A stretch of 64,000 nucleotides of DNA, from contig NC_079207.1 in assembly GCF_026745355.1 (NCBI RefSeq), forward strand, positions 32,847,020 to 32,911,019, in the 5' to 3' direction. Within the stretch, counting starts at the first letter, position 1. Every line of letters begins with the position of its first letter. Below, one piece after another: positions 23,549 through 34,179 of this stretch. The translations under genes and the position numbers were made by a program. The DNA comes from Beta vulgaris subsp. vulgaris. Lineage: Eukaryota > Streptophyta > Magnoliopsida > Caryophyllales > Amaranthaceae. Below the pieces are notes generated by a model. That model was given only the letters and a program-made list of their open reading frames with translations, was not told the DNA's origin and searched no databases.

Positions 23549-23811
23549 TCTTTTTCATTTTGCGGACTAGTTGGAATAAATGCAGCTCATTGAGGATAGA
23601 TACCATCTGCTAGGTAATATCCCACATCGTATTGGTGTCCGTTAACATCATAGTTAACTGCACGTGCACGACCCTCAAAAACATCATTAAATAATGGAGA
23701 TCTATCAAAAACATTAACATCATTACACCTACCTGGCGTTCCAAAGAAAGCATGCCATATCCATAGATCATAAGAAGCAACGGCTTCTAAAACCAATGTT
23801 GGCTTGCCCAC
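23549..23811 (-). pseudogene. Harbinger transposase, central DDE part
   Basis: The minus strand encodes GKPTLVLEAVASYDLWIWHAFFG, GRCNDVNVFDRSPLFNDV and YDVGYYLADGIYPQ, then a stop and SPQNEKESL up to the Tekay target site. The IWHAFFG…ND segment carries the second catalytic aspartate region of PIF/Harbinger nucleases. It continues at 12016 on the far side of the Tekay complex. Upstream coding is lost at 23812, where an LTR-like sequence starts. Confidence 0.87.
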
Positions 23812-24010
23812 TGATACATAAAGACTTAGACAACAAGAGCATTCGAAATTGCAAAGAACAAAGGATAAAATAATTGTATCAAACCGATTCGAATAAATGA
23901 TCAACCACCACTTCCACAATCCAATGTACCACCAATCAAGACTAAACTATAACAATGAGCTTCTAGTTTAAGTCTACTTTGAGTTTCAATCTCTAATTCA
24001 ACGTTTAGAT
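23812..24010 (-). repeat. LTR-like direct repeat, copy 1
   Basis: Begins TGATACATAAAGAC and matches 24269-24467 at roughly 90% by eye. It cuts the Harbinger transposase at its left side. Similarity stops at TTTAGAT on the right. Confidence 0.7.
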
Positions 24011-24254
24011 AAGGTGGCCATTTGATTCTCTACTCTAACCAACCTTGCTTCATTCATGTTCATGCCTCTCCTAAACTGATTTTCTTCACCTCCACTCATG
24101 GTCAACACAACCACAATGAATTATGGTTAGAAAGAAAGAAAATAAGTGTGTTTAGGCTTAGAATAGGTTTGGTTTTGGGGGAGGTTGTGTTTGGGTTTAA
24201 GGAATGTATTTAGGATGTTTATAGTATTATTTGAATGCTCTTAAACAACCTCAA
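24011..24254. other. Spacer between LTR-like repeats
   Basis: Possibly the leader of a deleted retrotransposon, read on the minus strand from the primer-binding site. No coding region was recognised. Confidence 0.4.
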
Positions 24255-24266
24255 GCTCTGATACCA
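24255..24266 (-). other. Primer-binding site
   Basis: The minus strand reads TGGTATCAGAGC two bases after the LTR-like end …GAATCA, matching initiator methionine tRNA. Confidence 0.7.
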
Positions 24267-24268
24267 AA

Positions 24269-24467
24269 TGATTCATAAAGACTTAGACAACAAGAGCATT
24301 CGAAATTGCAAAGAACAAAGGATAAAATAATTGTATCAAACCGGTTCGGATGAACGAACAACCACCACTTTCACAATCCAATGTACCACCAATCAAGATT
24401 AAACTATAACAATGACATTCTATTTTAATTCCACTTTGAGTTTCAATCACTAATTCAACGTTTAGAT
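24269..24467 (-). repeat. LTR-like direct repeat, copy 2
   Basis: Starts TGATTCATAAAGAC beside the primer-binding site. It may extend right beyond 24467, since only this part is shared with copy 1. Confidence 0.65.
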
Positions 24468-25196
24468 GATCAAAATTACAAAGATTTAAGAGTTGGTCAA
24501 AACTGACCAAGAAGCATACTAGGCACACAGCTTAGTAAACTTAGCGTAAAAGTTTCAATATTTACTGGAATGATCTGATATCAAACACATTACAAACTAT
24601 ATATATTAAGCTACAACATATCCAAAAATCAGCCCAAAAGGACGTCATTTGCTGACCTAACTAAAACAATGATATAAGAGAAGTAGAAAAGAAAATTGTT
24701 TCTGTACCTCTCCTAATCATTAGGTAAGTTACCCTATAGGACGTTTGAATGCAGAAAAATAGCCCATAGGAAATTAAAATACATATCTTAAACAAAATAT
24801 CTTCACAATTTCAAGCCATTTGCTGAAAGGAAAAGCTTTGCCCAAAACTAAAGAAAGGAAGGCTGCTCGGACGTGTGGTTGCTGCAGTTTAGCATCCTTC
24901 ACCATGATGCTCTCTTTTCTCATATGTTGTTGCTTCTAAGCTTACTAGACATCCTTGGGGTCACCTTTAAGCATGAGGTGGCCTTCAATTTCCAAAAAAT
25001 AAGCTTCCTTTAAGCCTTACAAAAATTGGATGAATTAGGAACAAAAACAGCTTTGCCCTAATCAAGATTATCTTAGCTAATTACCCTAATTAAGCTAATT
25101 AATCACCAACTAAACTTGATTAACAATACTTAATGATGATTTAGAGTATCATTAGTATTAATTAACCTATTTAAGGGAGATTAAGAAAAAACTAGC
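24468..25196. other. Probable remainder of a gypsy LTR or 3' region
   Basis: AT-rich, non-coding, lying between the LTR-like repeat and an integrase fragment. It may be the body of the LTR, but the right boundary could not be found. Confidence 0.35.
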
Positions 25197-25845
25197 CTAA
25201 CCAAGGTGCTTAAGAAGTGTTTTAGGAAAAAGCGTGCTTGTTAAGCTTATGAACAGAACTTCTTTCACCATTTGCCCTTGATTTTCTTGTTGAACTATAA
25301 GACCTTGCTTCATAGTAGATGCTCCTGCATCATTCTCTCCAGGTTTGAAAAGGTCTTCTTGTATTTTAGATTCATCTGCAATATAGGGAGCTAGATCACC
25401 AACATTGAATGTTACATATATGTTCCCCATTTCATCTAGCAATTCTATCTTGTAGGCATTGTTGTTGATCTTCTCTAGTACTTTGAAAGGACCATCACTT
25501 CTAGGCATTAGCTTGTTCTTTCTTCTGGTTGGAAACCGTTCCTTCCTCAAGTGTAGCCATACTAAATCACCAGGCTTGTACAAAACTTCTTTTCTGTGCT
25601 TGTTTGCTCGAACCTTGTATGTTTCATTTACCTTTTCTATTCTGGTTCGAACTTGTTGATGAAGTTTCTTTATTTCCTTAGCCTTTTCTTCAGCTTCTTT
25701 ACTGTTTTGCACTTCAACAAGAATAGGAAGTAAATCAATAGGACTAAAAGGATTAATCCCATAATTTACCTCGAATTGTGAACACTTAGTAGCATAAGTA
25801 GGAGATCTGTTGTAAGCAAACTCAACATGAGCTAGCTTCAATTAT
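25197..25845 (-). pseudogene. Ty3/gypsy integrase C-terminal fragment
   Basis: The minus strand encodes LAHVEFAYNRSPTYATKCS, GINPFSPIDLLP, then YKPGDLVWLHLRKERFPTRR, KLMPRSDGPFKVLEKINNNAY and FNVGDLAPYI. This is the end of the integrase core and the GPF/Y module, about 200 residues. The catalytic part is absent because similarity stops at 25845. The layout resembles Reina/CRM-type chromoviruses, but this was not settled. Confidence 0.8.
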
Positions 25846-26300
25846 GTCTCTTTTTTATTTTATTTTTTTTGTTTTGGTTTGCAAATATATATGTGTGATA
25901 TCTTTTTGTGTTTGATTAGATTAAGATCTTTGTCATTTTGACTAATTTATTTGATGAAAGTCAAAATGTGAAAAATCATGATTAAAGGTTTTTATGCTAT
26001 GAATCAAGTACTTTTAAGCTACTAATAATAGAAGTAATCAACCATATTCCGGCCCTAATAAACAAAACTGGGGTTTTGGACAGTACAAAATTTGGACAAT
26101 AATTGGGCTTTTTGCTTTTGATTTTTAGGCTTGAAATCTTATTAGAGGCAAAATGATCGCATGTTCTTTTGGACTTAATTAATGGAATAGTTCCAATTCA
26201 ATTTAATTTAGTTGTATTAGTCTTCTCTTTTCCTGGATGATTTCAATATTGTTCAAACCAATTCACTCCATATAAATTGAGTTCATTTCAAATAAATTTA
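25846..26300. other. AT-rich region, no gene
   Basis: No coding, RNA gene or transposon terminus was recognised. The TTA at 26298-26300 is the target site of the next MITE. Confidence 0.4.
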
Positions 26301-26710
26301 GGTAGTGTTTGTAAACTTGTATTTCATACAAAATAATGAAATTGAAATTTGGAATTTAAAGTTTGTATTTCAATTCCTAATCACAGTTTCGTAAAGGGGG
26401 TTTGATAGAGGAGAGAGAAATAGAAGTTTAATGGAGGAAAGAGAAAAAGTGTGGGTTTACTAAAGGAGAGAGGAAACAAATATTAGAAAGAGAATGACTG
26501 AAGTTGGGATATAGATACTCATGGAGTTGGGATATGTATGAGGAGAGAATTTCAAATGACAAGGTAATAGCTTGGATTTGAAATTCTACTAATATAGGCT
26601 TTTGATAAGAATTTGGACAAATTCCATAATTTCAAATTCCATGCCATCCAAACAACAGATTTCATCCAAATCCACGATTTGAAATGAAATCTTGCTATCC
26701 AAACATAGCA
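26301..26710. mobile_element. Tourist-like MITE (410 bp)
   Basis: Flanked by TTA (26298-26300, 26711-26713). Imperfect inverted ends: GGTAGTGTTTGTAAACTTG on the left against TGCTATGTTTGGATAGCAAG on the reverse complement of the right. TTA sites and TGTTTG-rich ends fit PIF/Harbinger-derived MITEs. It has no coding. Confidence 0.6.
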
Positions 26711-26754
26711 TTAGTTCATTCCAAAAGTATATGATCTTAGTCTCGGGCACAACA

Positions 26755-26811
26755 ATCTTTATTAGGAGAGAATTTATTTTTGTGGGGTGGATAAATGATG
26801 AAAGGAAACTT
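26755..26811 (+). repeat. 57-bp direct repeat, copy 1
   Basis: ATCTTTATTAGGAGAGAATTT…GATGAAAGGAAAC is repeated at 27268-27323 with one or two differences. The second copy lies inside the Tourist MITE, the first outside it. Confidence 0.75.
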
Positions 26812-26974
26812 TATTTTTGCCATCTTGGGGTGTTTATTTGTTTAATTGGGAAACTTCTACCATTTTCCCATAAATGGTAGGCTGACCCACCTAATTATTA
26901 CACTTCTCTCCTACTTTTTCTCTCTTTCTCTCAACCTTTTTCACTTTTTCCTTACTTTTACTATCCTTCTCTTA

Positions 26975-27758
26975 GAGCATGGCCAATGGATGATCTTAAA
27001 TTTGGGATCATTAATTACTTTATTAATTTCTCAATCTTCCACATTATTCATGATCTACAATTGATTTTTATGATCTCTTCACAATAGTTGATCTATAATT
27101 TTAGATCTTCACATTCTCTTTCCTACTTTTTACCATATCCCACCATATATTCTCTCTCCTCAATCTCATTCCCATCCGATCTTTTTTATTTATTATGACT
27201 TATTTAAGAATTAATTAATGATTATTGAATGTAAATAATTTTTATGTTAGTGATTAAAAATAACTAATCTTTATTAGGAGAGAATTTATATTTGTGGGGT
27301 GGATAAATGATGAAAGGAAACAAATATGACTTACAATAACAAAATGAGTTTAAAAATAAGTTGTGTAGAAATAACTCAATATTGGTCTCTATTTATAGAC
27401 AAAAAAAAACACAGCTATTGGTGTTTTTTTTTTTAAAAATATTTTTTAAACTGCCAATATGTCCAATGTAAAAATTTGCAACGTTAATAATGATGTGCAA
27501 TCCTAGCCATTATATTGGAGAAATAAGGGGGGTTGGATTTTTGCCATCCAGCACAGGTGGGACCCACTTCATTTTCATCTTCCTCTCACCTTGTGCCATG
27601 TGGTGATGAACTCACCTTTGCCAAGGGAGCTTTAGATCGTTCTAACGATCTGAGCATCCACCTTCTCTCCTCTTTTTTTTCTCTCTCCTATTTCTTTAAT
27701 GACTTTTATTGCCTCTCTACTCATGATCCATAAATTGGATCAACCATTGGCCACACTC
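26975..27758. mobile_element. Tourist MITE related to the Harbinger element at 10501
   Basis: Flanked by TTA (26972-26974, 27759-27761). Ends are GAGCATGGCCAATGGATGATC and, reverse complement of the right end, GAGTGTGGCCAATGGTTGATC. Its first ~280 bp match 10501-10579 plus 10999-11138 plus 11359-11400, skipping the Helitron and Stowaway insertions there. It has no transposase. Confidence 0.82.
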
Positions 27759-27909
27759 TTAGTTCTACACTTTTTTCTTGGTCCGCGCGCAAAAGCAAAT
27801 GTCCCTATTAAAAAATCGGTGGGAGTACTTGACGGTGATAATATTTATAACGATAAAAATAATAATAAAAAATGATAACAAAGTGTTAAGAATAAGTTGA
27901 AGTAGTCGT

Positions 27910-28190
<281 letters not shown>

Positions 28191-28560
28191 AATAAAAGAA
28201 TAAGTTGGAACTGAACTGAACTGAAATTAATAGGACTGGACTGAACTGAAATTAATTTAAGTTCTTTGTCGGCCAAAAGAACAGGGCCTTGGTATCAGCC
28301 TATCAGGTTATTGGTATTGTCCAACTTCCATGTTAGGGCAGCTTCCAAGCAATCTTAGGAGAGATGGCAGACTTTCTTGGCCAAAATTAAGGCAGTAAAA
28401 TTTAGTCTTCATGGCAAGTTTCACTAAGACACGATATATCATTAAGTGGGATATACTACAGGTTATTATCATGCTTAGAAGCAACAATTTTCTCACGTAT
28501 CTTATGATAATAAAAAAAAAAGATATTAGTAGTTGGAAATCGAGCTCAAACTATTGTGTA

Positions 28561-29361
28561 CAGGGGTGGATCCAAGGAGGGGCCTACCCGGGGCCTTGGC
28601 CCCCCCCAATGGTCCAGAAAAAAATCAGTCTACTTTAAAAGCCCATTATAATATATATATAAAATAAGCAAAAAAAAATGGAGTTTTCAAGGTTTAAAAA
28701 AGATATTCAATTATAAAAAACTGAAAATACTAGTCCCTACCCTAGTCTCTGGTACCCTAATGACAAGTCGGTAATTGCAATTTCATGAAGCAGCGTCAGT
28801 GCGTCAGTGCAAGTACAATAGCAAGTCAGCAAATTCAGATTTTCATCCAAAAGAGTACTACTTTCTTTCTTTATTCTATATTTAATTAGTTAATTATTAG
28901 TTACCTTTAACTTTTCTTATATTTTATTAATTCTTAATTTCTTGCAATCCTTTATGAATGCTGATGCCATGAATCATGATTGCCATCGATCAATTGAATA
29001 CTCTGTACTGAGTGTACTCACCTTTAATTTCTAGTTTTCTACTTCTTTAGTAATTAGTAGGCAGTAGCTTGCCTATGCGGCTATGCCTCCGAATTGTATG
29101 AATTATGATATTTGCCATTCTTATTTCTTAGTGTTTCGTAATTTATGAATTGGCGACTATTTTTATTTTTTATTTTTTAACTTTTTGGTTGTATGACTTG
29201 TATAGCTGTATCATGTTATTGTTATATTGCATATTAAGTTAATAGTTGATTTTTATATCTCATCAATAAAATTACTTAACTAAGATAATTGATAATTGCT
29301 AATTGCTAGACAAAGTATATTATATGGCCCAGGCAATAAAAAATTCCTGGATCCGCCCCTG
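28561..29361. mobile_element. Non-autonomous hAT-type element (801 bp)
   Basis: Inverted ends CAGGGGTGGATCCAAGGA and, from the right, CAGGGGCGGATCCAGGAA. The 8-bp target duplication is ATTGTGTA/ATCGTGTA with one mismatch. CAGGGGCGGA ends and 8-bp duplications are hAT features. No transposase coding was found inside. Confidence 0.85.
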
Positions 29362-29993
29362 ATCGTGTAACGACTTACTTTGTATAATCTACATACTCCG
29401 TTCTTCTTAAAAAAAACTTGACCTTAAATTATCAATATAATAGAGTAACACATTATTATGCGATATCTTATTAGGTTGGTTTGAACATCTAATGATTTGG
29501 AAATATTTCTTCCCTCTTGTAATTAATACTAAAAATTCAGGATCTAAGGTCTATATAGAGAATTAAGATATATTCATTGATGCACGACTTTTTTTAATCA
29601 CCCTAATAGGTTATGCATTTCTCCCTCTTTCTATCCGCATGGAAAATTCATAGTGTTGGAATATTTGAATATGTTATCTGACGCTTTGAAAGACCAAACA
29701 CAGAGGTATATAGGATTTATTGCTCTATTTTCTATTTTCAATCCATTTTTGGACTATCTCATTCGTATAAATCTTCCCATCACTTTGTCTCCATATTTTA
29801 TAATATATACTTTTTCGCCAAAAGATAATAAATCTATTTGACTATTTCCACTCATGTCCGTAGACATAACTAATACATTATTCGTCAATGACTATAAATC
29901 TCTATGCTATATTTTGTTGATTGCTTCCTTTATAATTATAACTTATGTTAATACTCAATTTAGCAAAAGGCAAAACCAAACATAACTCATGGT
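29362..29993. other. AT-rich region, no gene
   Basis: No coding region recognised. A Stowaway-like half end (TACTCCGTTCTTC near 29395) has no matching partner. The segment ends with host sequence AATACTCAATTTAGCAAAAGG (29951 on), which is repeated at 30993 after the TRIM-like element. Confidence 0.4.
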
Positions 29994-29998
29994 AATAC

Positions 29999-30992
29999 TG
30001 TTAAATATAGAGAGAATAGATGTTGTATTATTGTGCCTTCATTAACTACAATTACATTACTTATATATAGAACATAACATAAACTTAACCTAATAAATTT
30101 AACCTAACGGGTCTTGACCGTAGATATAGACCTACGGTCCAATATCCTCCAACACCCTCCCGCAATTGTAACGACAGTAAAACGAACGTTACAATTGGAC
30201 AAATAACAATAAGAAACACCACTAAAAATAAAATCGAACTCAAATTCTTCAATTCTTCAATTCTTCAATTCTTAAAATCTTCAAATCTTCAATTCTTCAA
30301 TGAACAAACCTTGTGTCAAGGTACCATAAACCGTGTCTCACGACACACGGAGAGCCAAAACATGTCTCACAATATGTTTTGAAACAGATCTGAAATTGAG
30401 ACCAAAGAACCAATTTTTGTGAAAGTTGTGATGGAATGATCATCATATAAAAAGAAAAGAACAAATTTTGATGAATGAACATCACGACATTTTTAAAAAG
30501 AAACTGATTTGTTTTGAAACAGATTTTAAATGAAGATTAAATGAAACAATACCACCAAAGTGGTGCTTTTTTCAGATTCATTTTGAAGAGATGAATAAAC
30601 TAAATTAATAATAACACACCTTAATAAAAAATAAACCAACATCAATATTTTAATTAATCCATTATAAGTCTCACATGAGACAAAATAATGAAGATGAAAA
30701 GAACATAACAAATCACGCACTACTTAATTCATACTTTGTGTTTTTTTTTGGAGAAAAAAATAATAATTAAGAAGATCAGAGATAAAAGCACAAGTGAATA
30801 GCACAGCAAAAGAGCACTGCGAAAACAACAAGTCCGACCTGTAGGGGTAATTAAACAGACATACACCCTCCCACTAGGGGAATTTTTATTTTTATTTTTA
30901 TTTCGAAGGAACCAAGATCAGAAACCTGCTCTTGATACCATGTTAAGTTTACGAGAAGAGAGAAACGACCTACGGTCCAATATCCTCTAACA
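29999..30992 (-). mobile_element. TRIM-like small LTR retrotransposon (994 bp)
   Basis: Target duplication AATAC (29994-29998, 30993-30997). Left LTR 29999-30154 starts TGTTAAATATAG and ends CCTCCAACA. Right LTR 30941-30992 starts TGTTAAGTTTAC and ends CCTCTAACA but lacks about 100 bp of the middle. On the minus strand a primer-binding site TGGTATCAAGAGC (30928-30940) adjoins the right LTR, and a purine tract GCGGGAGGG (30155-30163) adjoins the left. The 786-bp interior has no gag or pol, so it depends on enzymes supplied in trans. Confidence 0.85.
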
Positions 30993-30997
30993 AATAC

Positions 30998-31409
30998 TCA
31001 ATTTAGCAAAAGGCAAAAACGAACATATCTTGCATGAAAGCATGCCTAGTCAATTGAAACTTTTGAAAAGCCTAAAGGAAATAGAGTAGACAACAATAAC
31101 ATGGTAGGTACTAGGTACTGAACTTAATTACATGAAATTTGACAGGAAAACCACTTGTTATACAAGTAGTTGAGGGGGTTGGTGAACAGAAATTGCACCA
31201 TTAGAAATTGGTTGAGAATTGAGAGGAAGATAACATATGACCATTTAGCAATGCATTATTGTCTGCTCATTCTGGGGCTACTATTGCCTAATATTTTGTT
31301 CTCTTCCAAAGAGTAGAGACTTCGTCTAGCTATGTCAACTTCAAGGCCAGATAAATGTAATCTGTATGCGAAAATCAATCGCCTTGTGCCTCTTTTAATT
31401 GTTGTTAGT
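30998..31409. other. Host spacer, no gene
   Basis: About 400 bp between the TRIM-like element and Tat-1. No gene recognised. Confidence 0.4.
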
Positions 31410-31414
31410 AGACT

Positions 31415-32068
31415 TGTTATGTCCTAATATTTGCCTAAGCTGGAAATAAAGTGCAGGTAGGCGTCCGTCATCACTATCTGGGAATCAGCTAAAGAGAGCC
31501 AGGTAGCAGCAATCGCAAGTAATCGCAAGTTCTGGCAAATAATTCAAAAAGAGTGCATAAGTAGTAACTCATCAAGACTTGGTCAAAAGACGTTGTTTCA
31601 GCAATCATGCCTATAAAATAGGGCGAGATCCGTGGTTGAGCAGAAGATGGAGCTGTTCCTTGATTCTAGGAAATGGTGGCAAGATAGTAGGAGTTAGTTG
31701 CTAACGGCTAATTGTAAACAACGTTAAATGAAATGCACTTGTATAAATAGAAAAGAGGATCTAAGTAGCAGATAAGTTCTGGAGATGATTTACATTCGAA
31801 TATCTTCTTTGCCCTTTACAATATAAAAAAGTGTACTTAGCACAAGCTGTAAGCTGTAATTCTCAGATATAGTGGATTGGTGGACTCCATTCCACTCGCG
31901 GTTTTTTACCCTTCTTCCTAGGGTTTTCCGCGTCACCATTTCTTGTTGTCTTGTTCTTTTCTCGCATTTGTTCATTTTTGTAGCTAGCTTTCCTATCTGT
32001 TCTTAGCTGCAACTTTGTAGCTGTAGATCCTCGGCTAAGTTTTGCCTAAGCAGAATTTGGCATAAACA
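31415..32068 (+). repeat. Tat-1 5' LTR
   Basis: Starts TGTTATGTCC, ends GGCATAAACA. TATA box TATAAATAG lies near 31742. Compared with 40225-40872 it shows about 2-3% substitutions plus small indels, more diverged than the Copia or Tekay LTR pairs. Confidence 0.95.
31742..31750 (+). promoter_or_regulatory. Tat-1 LTR TATA box
   Basis: TATAAATAG in the U3 part of the 5' LTR. The same motif is in the 3' LTR near 40546. Confidence 0.6.
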
Positions 32069-32071
32069 GTT

Positions 32072-32088
32072 TGGCGCCCACCGCGGGG
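32072..32088 (+). other. Tat-1 primer-binding site
   Basis: TGGCGCCCACCGCGGGG lies 3 nt after the 5' LTR. TGGCGCC-type sites are usual in Tat/Athila elements and differ from the initiator-methionine sites of the other elements here. Confidence 0.8.
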
Positions 32089-32151
32089 CACTACAGCTGA
32101 ATTTCCATAAAAATCCCAAAAAGAAAATACACGCATTTCATTCTAGAAAAA

Positions 32152-33510
32152 ATGGCTGATGATACTGCCAAAATGATGAAGGCTGCTTTGCTGAAAGCTC
32201 AGGAAGATCTTCGTCGCACTCAATCTGAAACTCAACAGACTATTGATAGTCTCAGGAAGGAGCTGGAGTCCGTCAAAAGCAGCAAAACTCCCAATCCCCG
32301 TGGCCAGGGACTGACCCCCCGTAATCTCAATCTCGATGACTCCAGCACCAGCGAAGATGAAGATGAGGGAAATGAGACCAGATCCGACGAAGAGGAAGAG
32401 GAAGCAGATCCTGCTGCTAAAAAGATGGCGCAAATGGAGTCTCAAAATAAGAAGATACTCCGCATGTTGGCGAAGTTGCCTGGAGCACTAACCCCCGTAG
32501 CTGAGGAATCTCCCATTGGCTATGCGCAGTCCCCCTTCGTTGATGAAATAGCGAGGGCCAGGATCCCCAAGAAGATCAATGTGTCCCAGCCTCACAAGCT
32601 GTATGATGGAGCTGTAGACCCTTATGATCATGTGGCGCAGTACAAGCAAAAGATGTGGACCTTATCCATTCCTGAGCACCTCCTAGAAGCCACTATGTGC
32701 AAATCATTTGGAGCCACCTTATCCGGACCAGCTCTACAATGGCTAATCAGCCTAAAACCAGGTAATATCCCAAACTTTGCTGCTTTGATTAACAAGTTCT
32801 ATCTGCAATTTGCCAGTAGTAGGGTCCTGGAGAAACATACAGGCGACCTGTACCGGATTACTCAGAAGTCAAATGAAGCTGTGAGGCAGTACCTGGATCG
32901 GTTCAACAAGGAGATGATCTCAGTCAAAAGCCTCGATATTCCTACTGCCATCGAAGCATTCAGAAGGGGCCTAACGTATAAATCCAGGTTATATTATGAA
33001 TTGACCAGGTACCCTTGCAGCACGTTCGAGGAGGTCAGGGCCCGAGCTATGGCTGAAATCCGTGTCGAAGAAGACGAGGTGTCCAGGTATGGGGGTGAGT
33101 CCAGCTACGATCGAAAAGCCTAAAGCCAGAAGAAGAATGACTAGCGTCACCAGCCCTATCAAAAGCGTGAAACCAACAGCGTAGCCAGCAAGGCTGCAGG
33201 TAAATCTACTGACAATGAGTACCCGTCTATTGCTTCCTATTGCTTTAACGTGGATGCAGGAGGCGTAGTGAACGCGCTTGAAAAGCTGGGGACAACGGCC
33301 AGGTGGCCACGCAAGAGCGGCAGGCCAAATAGCGAGAAAGACACCAACAAGTGGTGCAGCTACCATGGCGACCATGGCCATCGCACAGAGGACGTGGCCT
33401 GGCTGCTTAAGAAAGGCTATCTGGAGCATCTCATGGGAAAGAAAGGTCAGCAAGAGGATAAATCCGGTCCTAGCCAACAACAATCTCGTCCTCCACCTGA
33501 GCCTACGCAC
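32152..33510 (+). pseudogene. Tat-1 gag
   Basis: Starts at the ATG at 32152 (MADDTAKMMKAALLKAQEDL), with an N-terminal coiled coil and an acidic stretch. The retrotransposon Gag core follows (LYDGAVDPYDHVAQYKQKMW, FGATLSGPALQWLISLKPG, RFNKEMISVKSLDIPTAIEA). A TAA at 33121-33123 interrupts it. The frame shifts afterwards, then a zinc-binding type segment continues (KWCSYHGDHGHRTEDVAWLLKKGYL) near 33350-33430. At the first stop the Tat-2 copy has CAA. The product is the RNA-packaging capsid precursor. Confidence 0.88.
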
Positions 33511-34134
33511 GATAAGGTAATCAATTCCATCTTTGGTGGATCAAAAATATGTGGACTAACCTATTCTGCAGCTAAAAGATTCGCCCGAGAAGGCTCCAAA
33601 GCTGTGCCAAAGCAGTACAGAAGCACAGAGGAGAAGAAGCTCAGAAGCATGACCATCAACTTTGACGAGGAGGATGGAGATGAAGAAGCTGACCACCATG
33701 ATGGCCTTGTCGTATCCCTCACCGTCAGCAACTGCCTCATGAAGAGAGTATTAATAGACAACGGTAGCTCAACTAATATCATATTCAAAAGTGCCCTCGA
33801 AAGCATGGGGCTGTAGGAAGCTGACATCCTCAAAAAAGCAACCGTCTTATTCGGATTCAATGGCGAGCCAGCTACAACGCTTGGAGAAATCATGCTTCCT
33901 ACCTATGCAAAAGGAGTCAACTTGCAGACTAAATTCAATGTGGTAGATTGTCCCTCAGCGTATAATATCATCATGGGGACACCATGGATTCATAAAATGC
34001 GAGTTGTGCCATCAACCTATCATCAAACTATCAAATTCCCTACCAAATGGGGAGTGCAAGAAATCAAGGGCGATCGCAAGCTGGCAAGAGAGTGTTATAG
34101 CATATCCCGCAAAGCAAAGAAAGAGTCCAGCTAG
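33511..34134 (+). pseudogene. Tat-1 aspartic protease region
   Basis: Carries the retropepsin signature VLIDNGSSTNIIF at 33748-33786 and the downstream segment NIIMGTPWIHKMRVVPSTYH. A TAG at 33814-33816 splits it (CAA in Tat-2). This protease would cut the Gag-Pol precursor. Confidence 0.82.
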
Positions 34135-34179
34135 GAATTACAGCAAGGTCCAGCGCCAGCTAAGCCAGCAGAGCAAGAT

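Larger units (their letters stand above)
10501..23811 (-). mobile_element. PIF/Harbinger DNA transposon remnant, multiply interrupted
   Basis: The left terminus (CAGCATGGTTAATGGATGATC) follows a TTA. It matches, with a few differences, the terminal repeat of the Tourist-like MITE at 26975. The element carries a DDE transposase on the minus strand in two pieces (11600-12021 and 23549-23811). It is interrupted by a Helitron, a Stowaway MITE and the Tekay complex. The other end is missing, cut at 23812 by an LTR-like sequence. Harbinger elements mobilise Tourist MITEs, so this is a plausible former source element for that family. The outer limits are inferred. Confidence 0.65.

Noticed and set aside
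29395..29420. Stowaway terminus TACTCCGTTCTTC
   Set aside because: No inverted partner or second TA site was found nearby, so it is left as a possible fragment only.
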